A DNA stretch of 64,000 bases from CAIKZD01 sp041675165 (GCA_041675165.1 JBAYUI010000002.1:1-64000); one strand, 5' to 3'. Shown: positions 7,742-16,689, counted from the first letter of the stretch. The notes: generated by a model not told the origin, from the sequence alone. Numbers and translations: made by a program.

Positions 7742-9241
7742 ATGAATCCGATTTTTCTAGCCATTCCATCCATCTTAGCGACTGTTTGGACGATGGCGTC
7801 AAAGAACGAAAAAACCGCGCGCTTGGGCAACTTGTCCTTTTCCTTGTTCGGTTTTTTGGCGATGATTTTTTATGCGGTGCCATTCCTTTTCAGTTTTGAA
7901 AGAGGCTTTCTGAACGCGTGGCTGCGGATGGATAGTTTTTCAGCGCTTATGACTGTGCTCATCGCGTGTGTCTATATCTTCGCTTCGATCATCAGTGTGC
8001 GTTATATCGGGCATGAATATGCGGAGAAAATCATTACATTTTTGCAGTATAAGATGTATTTCGCGCTTTTCCATCTGTTTACCTTGTGTATGTTGGTAGC
8101 GGTTTTGGCCAACAACGTCCTTCTTCTTTGGTTGGCTTTGGAAGGGACGACGCTTTTTTCCACTTTTCTAGTGGGGCTCTATCGTCGAAAAACCAGCATG
8201 GAAGCGGCGTGGAAATATATGATCCTTTGTTCGACGGGTATCAGCTTAGGTCTTTTGGGTATTTTGCTTTTGAGTTATGGTGCGCATGTGGGTGGAGTGA
8301 TGGAAGGCAATATTTTTCTTTTGGACAAATTAGCGGAAAATGCCGCGGTCATTCCGGCCAATATCGTTAAACTGGCGTTCGTTTTCCTGTTTATCGGTTT
8401 TGGCACTAAGGTCGGATTGGCGCCGATGCATACTTGGCTGCCGGATGCGCACAGCAAAGCGCCGTCACCCATCTCGGCCATTTTTTCCGCCGTGCTTTTG
8501 AATGTTGCACTCTATGCCATTTTGCGTTTCAAATTCATCACTGACAGCGCTTTTCTGGGATCTTCTTGGACCAATCATTTGTTTTTGATTTTTGGATTTT
8601 TTTCAGTGGTGCTGAGTGCGCTTATGATGCTTATCCAAGTCAATTATAAAAGAATGCTGGCCTATTCCAGCATTGAACATATGGGTCTCATGCTTTTTTC
8701 GTTAGGCATGCCGCCGCTCGGAGCAGTGGCGGCGGTGATGCATATGATCGCTCACACTTTCACCAAATCAGCTTTGTTTTTCGGGGCGGGCGAAATTTTG
8801 ATCCGTTGGAAAACCACTAAGATCTCCAAGATAAAAAATATGTTTGCCGAAGCGAAATATACCAGTATCCTATTTTTGACCGGTATCGTGGCGATCGTGG
8901 CGATCCCGCCGTCAGCAATGTTTGTCAGTGAATACGCGATGTTTTCGCAAGCGATCATCCAACATCCGCTGGTGGCCATCTTGCTCTTCATTGCTCTGGG
9001 TATCATCGCGTATGCGATGCTGTCACTCAGCATGGAAATGATTTTTACGACTGACGAGGAAGGGGCAAAAGAAGTGACCCGCCTACGCTCTACGAGCTCC
9101 GGCGCGGCAAGGGAGCGTTGGAATGTGACACATACGATAATGACGGTCGAATTGGCTACAGTGGTGTTCTTGGCTTGGTGGTTCACGACGCCTATGGCGA
9201 TGAAGGTGATCGGCAATATCGTGAAAACTTTTATTTATTAA
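7742..9241 (+). CDS. HyfF/NuoN-type proton-translocating membrane subunit
   Basis: This is the second antiporter-like subunit of the operon, 499 residues, near HyfF length. The membrane segments carry the family motifs: LLWLALEGTTLFSTFLVGLY (TM5 glutamate), FGTKVGLAPMHTWLPDAHS (TM7 lysine) and HMIAHTFTKSALFFGAGEIL (TM8 lysine). It follows the HyfC-HyfE fusion by 25 bases. Two antiporter-type subunits plus a HyfE-like part point to a hydrogenase-4/formate-hydrogenlyase-2 type membrane arm rather than the smaller Ech type. Confidence 0.88.
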   Translation: MNPIFLAIPSILATVWTMASKNEKTARLGNLSFSLFGFLAMIFYAVPFLFSFERGFLNAWLRMDSFSALMTVLIACVYIFASIISVRYIGHEYAEKIITFLQYKMYFALFHLFTLCMLVAVLANNVLLLWLALEGTTLFSTFLVGLYRRKTSMEAAWKYMILCSTGISLGLLGILLLSYGAHVGGVMEGNIFLLDKLAENAAVIPANIVKLAFVFLFIGFGTKVGLAPMHTWLPDAHSKAPSPISAIFSAVLLNVALYAILRFKFITDSAFLGSSWTNHLFLIFGFFSVVLSALMMLIQVNYKRMLAYSSIEHMGLMLFSLGMPPLGAVAAVMHMIAHTFTKSALFFGAGEILIRWKTTKISKIKNMFAEAKYTSILFLTGIVAIVAIPPSAMFVSEYAMFSQAIIQHPLVAILLFIALGIIAYAMLSLSMEMIFTTDEEGAKEVTRLRSTSSGAARERWNVTHTIMTVELATVVFLAWWFTTPMAMKVIGNIVKTFIY

Positions 9242-9260
9242 TTGGTTTTGAAAAGGGCTT

Positions 9261-10823
9261 ATGAATATTCAAGAAATTATCAAAAAATTTGGAGAAGAGC
9301 TGATACCGAGAGCGGAAAAAAATGATTTGATAGAGGTTCAGGCTTCGCGTGAGGATCTGGCCAAAGTGGCGACAGTGCTTTTCAAAGAACATGGATTTCC
9401 GTTATCGCATATGTTCGGTACGGATGATCGGAGAGAAAGCGACAGCTTTGGAGTGCACGTTGTTTTCAGCATTCCTGCCGAAAAGAAATGGTTGAAAATT
9501 TCAGCCGAAATTCCGGCTTCGGATCCGCAATACCCGTCGCTTACCAGAACTATCATGGCCGCCCATTGGTATGAAAGATATTTGCGCGATATGTTCGGCG
9601 TGACGCCCATGGGTCATCCGGATCTGCGCCGTTTGGTGCATCATGAAAACATACCGGAAGACACTCATCCGTTATGCAAGGATTTTTTGTGGAACACGAA
9701 ACTGAAAAAAGACAGCGTGCCTTATCCGATGCATCACGTAACAGGCGAAGGAATTTTTGAGATTCCCGTCGGACCGATCCATGCCGGCATCATCGAACCG
9801 GGACATTTTCGCTTCAATGTGGCGGGGGAAAGAATCTTGACTTTGGAAGGTAAATTATTCTTCACGCATAAGGGCGTGGAAAAATTGGTGGAAGGCAAAA
9901 ATATCTTAGAGACTTTGCCGTTCATCGAAAGGATTTCGGGCGATGCCGCGGCTTCGTATGCTTTGGCCTATTCTCAGGCGGTGGAAAAAATCTGCGATTG
10001 CGCGGTGCCGCGCCGCGCCCTTCAACTGCGCGCTATTTTGACTGAGTGTGAACGGATCACGATGCATATCCATGACTTGGCCAATATCGGCGGAATGGGC
10101 ACGGGCTACAGTTTCATCGTGGCCAATGGATGGCGCATCAAAGAAAGAATGATGCGTCTGTCACAAGACATCTGTGGCAATCGGTTTTGGCGGGGAATGA
10201 TCGTGCCTGGTGGAGTCAAATATGATATTGTCGAAACAGATTTGAAAAAAATATTAAGCGTGTCGGAAGCGGCGTGGAGAGAAATGGAAAAAATCACTAT
10301 CATCGCGCTCGACAGCGAAGGCTTTTTGGATCGCTTGCAGTATACGGGGGAATTGTCTAAAGAGGCGGCCGAAGCTTTTGGCGCGGTCGGACCCGCGGCG
10401 CGGGCGTCCAAGATCAATCGCGATGTCCGGCGTGATCACCCGTATGCTTCCTACGGAGAATTTCCAATTAAAGTGATAACCAAAAAAAGCAAAGATGTTT
10501 TCGCGCGTTACCGGATGCGGACCAAGGAGATTGAACAATCAATAGTCCTGATTAAGACTCTGGTAGAAAAAATGGAGGAAGGGAATATTATTGAGAAATG
10601 TGAAACGCGCGATGGTTTTGCTCTCGGTGCCGTGGAATCTTGGCGCGGAGAACTTCTGTGCGCTTTGCAGATCAAAAATGGCGTGATTGGTCGGTGCGCT
10701 CCACGTGATCCATCTTTTTGCAATTGGGCGCTTTTTGGCATCATGGGTCCCGGCAACATCGTGCCGGATTTTCCGCTCATCAATAAGAGTTTGAATCTGT
10801 CTTATTCCGGGACGGATCTGTAA
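9261..10823 (+). CDS. HyfG/NuoCD-like large subunit lacking all four NiFe-binding cysteines
   Basis: The 520-residue protein fuses a NuoC-like N-terminus (RYLRDMFGVTPMGHPDLRRL) to a hydrogenase/NuoD-like large subunit (EIPVGPIHAGIIEPGHFRFN). In active group 4 hydrogenases the NiFe site is held by ERxCGxC and a C-terminal DPCxSC. Here the first reads ERISGDAAAS (about residue 222) and the protein ends LSYSGTDL, so all four cysteines are replaced. The remaining fold-defining segments are well kept. Loss of NiFe ligands is known in complex I and in energy-converting-hydrogenase-related (Ehr) complexes. Here it coincides with loss of the cluster ligands in the partner subunit. This is the last gene of the operon, followed by a terminator. 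Confidence 0.87.
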   Translation: MNIQEIIKKFGEELIPRAEKNDLIEVQASREDLAKVATVLFKEHGFPLSHMFGTDDRRESDSFGVHVVFSIPAEKKWLKISAEIPASDPQYPSLTRTIMAAHWYERYLRDMFGVTPMGHPDLRRLVHHENIPEDTHPLCKDFLWNTKLKKDSVPYPMHHVTGEGIFEIPVGPIHAGIIEPGHFRFNVAGERILTLEGKLFFTHKGVEKLVEGKNILETLPFIERISGDAAASYALAYSQAVEKICDCAVPRRALQLRAILTECERITMHIHDLANIGGMGTGYSFIVANGWRIKERMMRLSQDICGNRFWRGMIVPGGVKYDIVETDLKKILSVSEAAWREMEKITIIALDSEGFLDRLQYTGELSKEAAEAFGAVGPAARASKINRDVRRDHPYASYGEFPIKVITKKSKDVFARYRMRTKEIEQSIVLIKTLVEKMEEGNIIEKCETRDGFALGAVESWRGELLCALQIKNGVIGRCAPRDPSFCNWALFGIMGPGNIVPDFPLINKSLNLSYSGTDL

Positions 10824-10848
10824 AAATATAATAAAGGAATGCTTGGGT

Positions 10849-10878
10849 CGTGAAGCTTTCGAGCTTCGCGATTTTTTT
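10849..10878 (+). terminator. Intrinsic terminator of the hydrogenase-4-like operon
   Basis: The hairpin cgtgaagct-ttcg-agcttcgcg is followed by a run of seven T, 25 bases after the large-subunit stop codon. Confidence 0.8.
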
Positions 10879-10922
10879 ATGTACTTACATATCTCCTTAC
10901 ATAGGTACTTACCTCGGTTTAC

Positions 10923-10951
10923 TTGAAAAAGGTGGCTAAGTGGGGTAAAAT
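10923..10951 (+). promoter_or_regulatory. Putative promoter of leuS
   Basis: TTGAAA (10923-10928) and TAAAAT (10946-10951) are 17 bases apart and lie 29 bases before the leuS ATG. Confidence 0.55.
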
Positions 10952-10979
10952 AGAAAAGTAGACAAACTTAGGGACTTTT

Positions 10980-13952
10980 ATGGAAGAAAACGCCAAATAT
11001 AACCCGAAGGAAATTGAGGCCAAATGGCAGAAGTTTTGGCTTGAAAAAGGCGATTCTAAGATAGATAAAGACGATGAAACCAAGAAGAAATTCTATATTT
11101 TAGACATGTTTCCCTATCCGTCCGGCAGTGGGCTGCATATGGGACACACGGAGAGTTATACGGCCAGCGATGTGGTTTATCGCTATAAAAAACTGCAGGG
11201 GTTTAATGTGCTTCATCCGCAAGGCTTTGATGCTTTCGGGCTGCCGGCGGAAAATTATGCCATTAAGACCGGCATTTCTCCGGTGGAAACGACCAAGGCA
11301 AACATGGCCAATTATATCCGGCAGATGCAGTCACTCGGTTTTGCCTATGATTTTTCCGAAGCCGCGGTCACGTGCGATCCGGAATATTATAAATGGACGC
11401 AATGGATCTTCGGGGAATTTTTCAAAAACGGATTAGTATATAAAAAGACAGCCAAGACCAACTGGTGTTCTTCTTGTCAAACAGTGATTGCCAATGAACA
11501 AGTGTTGGATGGCAAATGTGAACGCTGCGGAACGGAAATTGAACAAAGAGCTGTACCGAGCTGGTTTTTCAAGATCACGGATTTTGCCGAAGAACTAATT
11601 GGGGGATTGGACAAAGTTGATTGGCCGGAATATACCAAAAAGAATCAGAAAAATTGGATCGGAAAAAGTGAAGGAGTGACCGTTTCATTTGAAATAAAAA
11701 TTTCAAATGAAAACGGAATTTCCAATTTCCAATTTCCAATTTCCAATAAAATCCAAAATCAAAATGATAAAAACCAAAAACAATTTATTGAGGTTTTTAC
11801 CACCAGAATAGACACAATATATGGCGTGACTTATTTAGTTTTGGCACCGGAGCATGGGCTAGTTCAGGAACTGAAAAACGAGATCAAGAATTTTTCTGAA
11901 GTTGAAAAATATATTGAGCAAGCCAAAAACAAGACAGAGCTGAGCCGGATGGAGGCCAAAGAAAAAACAGGCGTGGAATTGCAAGGCATTAAGGCTATTA
12001 ATCCATTTAATAATAAAGAAGTGCCGATTTTCATCGCGGACTATGTTTTGGCGCAATATGGCACGGGAGCAGTGATGGCCGTGCCGGCTCATGATGAACG
12101 AGATTTTGAGTTTGCGAAGAGATATGATTTGGAAATCAAGGCAGTAATCGCCGTTGATGATTCTAATAGTTCTATTTCTGTGGCAGTTTTAAGTTTCGCT
12201 AAAAAAATCGCGCAATATGCTTCAGAGAAAAAGATACTCGCAGTTTTCGATGGCGGAATTGGTTTGGATATTGCGTTTGGAAAAATTACCAGAAATCATG
12301 ACGATATAGATTTACAAGTAGAAAGTGGTGAGCTTGATAAGTGGATAAAATATTTAGAAGAGGAAAATTTTAAAGTAAAAAAAAATCCTGATAAAAGATT
12401 TGATATTTATACGGCTGATAATGGTATTTTCCATATAGACTTCGGATGCTATATCGATCTGGATAAAAATAAAAATGATAAGGATTATCTTATAAGAAAT
12501 GTTATTGATGAGATTGAATTTGCAACTTTTAAACCAGGGGAAATATTAGAGTATAAAATTTCTGAAATAAAAAGATTGGGAATCAAGAGACAAAAAGACT
12601 CGCATGATTTAGCCTTGCATAGCATGGAGGCTTTTGTGGAAGACGGATTTCTTATAAATTCCAGTGAGTATTCTGGATTATCTTCCAAAAATGCGCGGGA
12701 AAAAATGGCCGAATGGTTGGAAGAAAAAAAGCTTGGTGAAAAAATAACAAATTATCGTTTGCGGGACTGGTCCATTTCTAGGCAGAGGTATTGGGGCTGT
12801 CCGATCCCGATCGTCTATTCTCCGGACGGGGAGGCGCATCTGGTTCCGGAGGAACATCTGCCGTGGAAATTGCCGATGGACGTCGATTTTGTGCCGACCG
12901 GCACTTCGCCTTTGGCCAAGTCCGAGGAGCTGAAAAAACGGACGCAAGATTTTTTTGGTGCTGGCTGGACAGCGGAATATGACACCATGGACACCTTCGT
13001 TGATTCTTCGTGGTATTTCTTGCGTTATCCGGATGCGCACAACGACAAAGAATTTTGTTCCAAGGAGCGATTGAAAAAATGGTTGCCGGTGGACGTCTAT
13101 ATCGGTGGCGCGGAGCACACTTATATGCATCTGCTTTTCGCCAGGTTTTTTGTGAAAGCCATGCATCGGATCGGCCTTTTGGATTTCGATGAACCGTTTT
13201 TGAAGTTGCGCCATCAAGGGATGGTTTTGGACAAGGAAGGCAAGAAAATGTCCAAATCAAAGGGCAATGTCATCAATCCGGACGAAATGGTGGAAAAATT
13301 CGGCGCTGACTCAGTGCGAGCGTATATGCTTTTCGCAGCGCCCTTGGAAGATGCTGTGATGTGGAATGAGGATAATATTATTGGGGTGAGGAGGTTTTTG
13401 GAGAAAGTTTGGAAAATACAATATAAAATTACAAATGACAAATTGCAAATTTCAAATAAAGCTCAAAATCCAAATGACCAAAATAAAAAACTAAATTCGC
13501 TGATACATAAAACCATTAAGAAAGTTGGAGAAGATATTGAAAACTTTAGATTTAATACGGCAGTGAGCCAGCTTATGATACTCGTGAACGAGATGGAAAA
13601 ACAAGAAGAATTAAGCATTACTGATTACGAATTATTGATTATTCTTCTTGCTCCATTTGCTCCACACATTGCCGAAGAAATTTTCCAAGAAGTTCTGGGT
13701 CACAAGGAATCGATATTTTTGCAGAAGTGGCCGGAGTTTTCTGAAACACTGACCAAGGATGAAGAGATCAATTTGGTGTTGCAAGTGAATGGCAAGGTGC
13801 GGGATATGGTGGCAGTGAGCGCAGATATATCAGAAGAAGAAGCGAAAGAAATCGCCTTGGTGAGTGAAAAAATCAAAAAGCATATTGCTGATAAAGAAAT
13901 CAAGAAAATTATTTTTGTGAAAGGGAAGTTGGTTAATATCGTTGTAATGTAA
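10980..13952 (+). CDS. leuS: Leucyl-tRNA synthetase with inserted nucleotidyltransferase-like domain
   Basis: The enzyme charges tRNA-Leu and edits mischarged products. The 990 residues (about 860 in E. coli) show HMGH at about residue 54, a zinc-type CSSC...CERC segment near 165, the CP1 editing pocket (TTRIDTIYGVT and GTGAVMAVPAHDERD), RLRDWSISRQRYWG, and KMSKS near 757. Three insertions explain the extra length: an A+T-rich repeat at 11693-11784, a 160-residue domain at residues 391-550 between the editing pocket and AFVEDGFLINS, and another repeat at 13420-13494. All keep the frame, and every catalytic motif remains, so the enzyme is probably active. Confidence 0.96.
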   Translation: MEENAKYNPKEIEAKWQKFWLEKGDSKIDKDDETKKKFYILDMFPYPSGSGLHMGHTESYTASDVVYRYKKLQGFNVLHPQGFDAFGLPAENYAIKTGISPVETTKANMANYIRQMQSLGFAYDFSEAAVTCDPEYYKWTQWIFGEFFKNGLVYKKTAKTNWCSSCQTVIANEQVLDGKCERCGTEIEQRAVPSWFFKITDFAEELIGGLDKVDWPEYTKKNQKNWIGKSEGVTVSFEIKISNENGISNFQFPISNKIQNQNDKNQKQFIEVFTTRIDTIYGVTYLVLAPEHGLVQELKNEIKNFSEVEKYIEQAKNKTELSRMEAKEKTGVELQGIKAINPFNNKEVPIFIADYVLAQYGTGAVMAVPAHDERDFEFAKRYDLEIKAVIAVDDSNSSISVAVLSFAKKIAQYASEKKILAVFDGGIGLDIAFGKITRNHDDIDLQVESGELDKWIKYLEEENFKVKKNPDKRFDIYTADNGIFHIDFGCYIDLDKNKNDKDYLIRNVIDEIEFATFKPGEILEYKISEIKRLGIKRQKDSHDLALHSMEAFVEDGFLINSSEYSGLSSKNAREKMAEWLEEKKLGEKITNYRLRDWSISRQRYWGCPIPIVYSPDGEAHLVPEEHLPWKLPMDVDFVPTGTSPLAKSEELKKRTQDFFGAGWTAEYDTMDTFVDSSWYFLRYPDAHNDKEFCSKERLKKWLPVDVYIGGAEHTYMHLLFARFFVKAMHRIGLLDFDEPFLKLRHQGMVLDKEGKKMSKSKGNVINPDEMVEKFGADSVRAYMLFAAPLEDAVMWNEDNIIGVRRFLEKVWKIQYKITNDKLQISNKAQNPNDQNKKLNSLIHKTIKKVGEDIENFRFNTAVSQLMILVNEMEKQEELSITDYELLIILLAPFAPHIAEEIFQEVLGHKESIFLQKWPEFSETLTKDEEINLVLQVNGKVRDMVAVSADISEEEAKEIALVSEKIKKHIADKEIKKIIFVKGKLVNIVVM
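11693..11784 (+). repeat. A+T-rich repeat inserted in frame in leuS
   Basis: The DNA repeats 'tttccaatttcc' and 'aaatccaaaatc', giving an N/Q/F/I-rich peptide between EGVTVSFEIK and FIEVFTTRIDT. The same family is intergenic at 36571-36685 and 43641-43750. Confidence 0.7.
12150..12629 (+). other. ANT(2'')/LinA-like nucleotidyltransferase domain embedded in LeuRS
   Basis: This is LeuRS residues 391-550. Within it, FDGGIGLDIAFGKITRNHDD and then IDLQVESGE match the GGxGxD...TRxHxDxDL pattern of the aminoglycoside/lincosamide nucleotidyltransferase superfamily. The end, RQKDSHDLALHS, resembles that family's C-terminal KDxxDLALL motif. The stretch is clearly richer in A+T than the rest of leuS. 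Family membership is by motif only; substrate and activity are unknown. Confidence 0.75.
13420..13494 (+). repeat. Second A+T-rich repeat inserted in leuS
   Basis: Sequence of the type 'aatttcaaataaagctcaaaatccaaatgacc' (split motif) encodes a K/N/Q-rich stretch between FLEKVWKIQYK and LNSLIHKTIKKV. It belongs to the same family as the repeat at 11693. Confidence 0.65.
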
Positions 13953-13954
13953 TA

Positions 13955-14040
13955 CAAATACGCGAATTTTACACAAATACGCGAATGCGCGAATGAATAC
14001 CCATTCGCGTCATTCGCATCAATTCGTGTATTTGCATCAA
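13955..14040. repeat. Palindromic repeat between leuS and the next gene
   Basis: Alternating copies of 'aaatacgcgaat' and its complement 'attcgcgt...gtattt' can fold into a long hairpin. A related sequence lies at 60710-60792. Confidence 0.55.
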
Positions 14041-14047
14041 ATCTATT

Positions 14048-14728
14048 ATGCAAGCAGTCATCCTCGCCGCTGGACGCGGAAAAAGAATGGGAAAACTGAC
14101 AGTGGCTACGACGAAACCGATGCTCAAAATCAAGGGCAAGCCGATCCTTGAGCACAAACTCAATGCCTTGCCGAAAAAGATCAAAGAGATCATTTTCGTA
14201 GTGGGCTATCACAGTATGCATATCATTTCGCACTTCAAACATTGTTATGGCGGACGACGCATCATCTATGTCTTTCAAAGCAGTTTGAACGGGACGGGCG
14301 GAGCGTTGCATTTGGCCAAAAGCATCCTCAGGGATAAATTTCTGGTGATGATGGGGGACGATCTGTATCACAAGAAAGATCTGGAAGAAATGATCAAATA
14401 TGATCTGGCCATCATGGGGCACGGTGTGTCGGACCCCAGCTCGTTCGGGATGATCAAAGATGACGGCAAAGGCTTGATGCTGGACGTGGTTGAGAAACCG
14501 AAAAATTCCCGCCATAAATTGGCCAATACCGGTGTATACGTTTTAAACAGGGCTTTTTTCGATTATGAATTGGTGCCGATCGGCAAAGTAGAATTCGGTT
14601 TGCCGCAGACCTTGGCCAAGATGGCGGCGAAGCATAAGATCAAGATCCACACAGCCCGTGCTTGGCATCCGATCGGAAATGCCGAAGATCTGAAGAAGGC
14701 GGAAGAGATTATTCAGACTTTTTTGTGA
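14048..14728 (+). CDS. Sugar-phosphate nucleotidyltransferase family protein
   Basis: The 226-residue product has the nucleotidyltransferase signature MQAVILAAGRGKRMGKLT, followed by TKPMLKIKGKPILEHKL, and the metal-binding acidic motif MMGDDLYHK at about residue 101. It resembles the catalytic domain of NDP-sugar pyrophosphorylases (GlmU N-domain, glucose-1-phosphate thymidylyl- or uridylyltransferase) and lacks the acyltransferase domain of GlmU. It would activate a sugar 1-phosphate for surface polysaccharide or wall synthesis; the sugar cannot be told. Confidence 0.85.
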   Translation: MQAVILAAGRGKRMGKLTVATTKPMLKIKGKPILEHKLNALPKKIKEIIFVVGYHSMHIISHFKHCYGGRRIIYVFQSSLNGTGGALHLAKSILRDKFLVMMGDDLYHKKDLEEMIKYDLAIMGHGVSDPSSFGMIKDDGKGLMLDVVEKPKNSRHKLANTGVYVLNRAFFDYELVPIGKVEFGLPQTLAKMAAKHKIKIHTARAWHPIGNAEDLKKAEEIIQTFL

Positions 14729-14787
14729 GCGCTAAGGCGAGTTGGGGGATGAGAAAACATAATTCGTGATATTATATAGAATAGAAA

Positions 14788-15180
14788 ATGGATATCCGCG
14801 CTATTAAAAATGATCGCTTCTATTTTTGGACCAATCACGCCAAATACAAACTTTTGCAATATGGTTTTAGTCCGACGGCCATTAAGAATGTCATCCGCCG
14901 GCCGGAGAGGACGGAAGAGGGCATTGCGCCCGAAACGATAGCGGTAATGCGGAGGAAGGATGCCAAGAAAACGAAACGGGAAATCTGGGTGATGTATCAA
15001 AAAGTTAAAAAGGAAAAGTTTCCGCCAAAGGCGGATCAGTCTATGGCTGAAAAAGATAAAAGTGGCGGAAAAATTAAAATTATCAGCGCCTGGATCTATC
15101 CCGGAGTGAGTCCGACGGATAAGGAAATTTTTGTGCCGGAGGACGTGTGGGAGGCGCTCGGAGAATGCGTAAGTCAATAA
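14788..15180 (+). CDS. Hypothetical protein, DUF4258-like
   Basis: The 130-residue product begins with FYFWTNHAKYKLLQYGFSP, recalling DUF4258-type small proteins, some of which occur near toxins. Function is unknown. Residues 77-95 come from DNA (15019-15070) with inverted ends ttccgccaa...gtggcggaa, which looks like another inserted repeat. A TATAGAAT box lies 6-12 bases before ATG, suggesting a leaderless transcript. The end overlaps the next gene. Confidence 0.65.
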   Translation: MDIRAIKNDRFYFWTNHAKYKLLQYGFSPTAIKNVIRRPERTEEGIAPETIAVMRRKDAKKTKREIWVMYQKVKKEKFPPKADQSMAEKDKSGGKIKIISAWIYPGVSPTDKEIFVPEDVWEALGECVSQ

Positions 15181-16655
15181 AACAAAAAATGGAAAACAAA
15201 AATATCGAAAAAATATCTCAAGAAAAGTTTTTTACCCTCTCTGAATTTCGCCATCGCGTCGGTATTCCTCTAATTATGGCGAAAAAGTTGGTGATATGGG
15301 GCGAAGTGCGCGCGGTGCGGGCACTGGATGGCACTTGGCTCATCGCGGAAACAGAAGTGGTTAAAATCGCAAGAATCATCAAAAATCCTTGGAAGAAGGC
15401 GTATTATTTTTTCCGTGCCTTGGGCCCTGGGGTGATTACGGGGGCCTCAGATGATGATCCGAGCGGCATTGGGACTTATTCTTCCGTGGGAGCGCAATTC
15501 GGACTCGGACTTTTATGGATGGCGGCTTGGATCTTGCCGATGATGATGGCCATCCAGGAGGCGTGCGCGCGGATTGGGATCGTCACTAATCGGGGCTTGG
15601 CCGGAGTCCTGCAGAAGCACTATCATCGCAAAGTGATGGTTGGCATCGTGTCCATTCTTATCCTGGCCAATGTGATAAACATCGGAGCGGATATCGGGGC
15701 GATGGCCAAATCTTTGCAGATGCTCATCAATATAAATTTTTATCTGGCAGCAATCGCGTTTGCGGCGATGATTATCCTGCTGGAAGTTTTTGTTGGTTAT
15801 CATACATATGTCAAAATTTTGAAGTGGCTGACGATTTCTGTCCTGGCTTATGTGGTGACGGGAATCATCATCAAACCCGATTGGAATGCGATTCTGGCGG
15901 CGGCCGTTGTTCCTGAAATGCATTTTAATCGGGAATATCTTTTCGCTATCATTGCTGTGTTTGGGACAAGTATCACGCCGTATCTGTTTTTTTGGCAGAC
16001 TTCCGAAGAAGTGGAAGAGAACAAGAAGGATAAAAAACTATTCCGTAGCCTGCATCAGAAAGACGATCGTACGATTGTGAATCGGATTGCCAAGATGCGC
16101 ACAGACGTGGAAACCGGCATGGTTCTGGCCAATGTCGTTTTCTTTTTCATCATTGTGACCACCGCCCAAGTCTTGTTCAAAAACGGAATTTTCAATATTG
16201 ATTCGGCAGAGCAAGCGGCGTTGGCGCTCAGGCCGTTGGCCGGTGATTATGCTTATCTGCTTTTCGCTCTCGGCATCATCGGAACGGGACTTCTGGCGGT
16301 GCCGATCTTGGCCGGTTCAGGAGCTTATGCCTTGTCTGAAATTATGAAATGGCACGAAGGCTTGGAAGAAAAATTTTCCCGCGCCAAAGGATTCTATCTG
16401 GTCATCATAGTTTCCATCTTGGTCGGACTGGCTCTGAACTTTTTCCACATCAATCCGATTGCCGCTTTATACTATTCAGCTTTCCTTAATGGCGTGATTT
16501 CTTTGCCGCTTCTGGCGGCCATTATGATCGTGAGCGATGACAAAAAGATAATGGGGCGCGAAACCAATCCTCTCTGGGTCAGGATTTTTGGCTGGTTGGC
16601 GGTGGTTTTCATCACGGGGATGATCATTTTGGCGGGCGTACTTTATTTCATCTGA
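15165..16655 (+). CDS. NRAMP-like metal ion transporter with N-terminal HTH-like extension
   Basis: The polytopic protein of about 496 residues has an NRAMP core: GPGVITGASDDDPSGIGTYS in TM1, where classical manganese/iron NRAMPs have DPGN, and FGTSITPYLFFWQ in TM6 in place of the MPH motif. These changes are seen in NRAMP relatives whose metal preference differs. The first 65 residues are soluble (FFTLSEFRHRVGIP and following) and look like an excisionase/MerR-type winged helix. The start is uncertain: ATG 15165 has GGAGG ten bases upstream but overlaps the previous gene by 16 bases; ATG 15189 is the alternative. Confidence 0.8.
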   Translation: MRKSIKQKMENKNIEKISQEKFFTLSEFRHRVGIPLIMAKKLVIWGEVRAVRALDGTWLIAETEVVKIARIIKNPWKKAYYFFRALGPGVITGASDDDPSGIGTYSSVGAQFGLGLLWMAAWILPMMMAIQEACARIGIVTNRGLAGVLQKHYHRKVMVGIVSILILANVINIGADIGAMAKSLQMLININFYLAAIAFAAMIILLEVFVGYHTYVKILKWLTISVLAYVVTGIIIKPDWNAILAAAVVPEMHFNREYLFAIIAVFGTSITPYLFFWQTSEEVEENKKDKKLFRSLHQKDDRTIVNRIAKMRTDVETGMVLANVVFFFIIVTTAQVLFKNGIFNIDSAEQAALALRPLAGDYAYLLFALGIIGTGLLAVPILAGSGAYALSEIMKWHEGLEEKFSRAKGFYLVIIVSILVGLALNFFHINPIAALYYSAFLNGVISLPLLAAIMIVSDDKKIMGRETNPLWVRIFGWLAVVFITGMIILAGVLYFI

Positions 16656-16689
16656 TAACTTGTTGCCACATAAAAAATTTTAGCAATCC

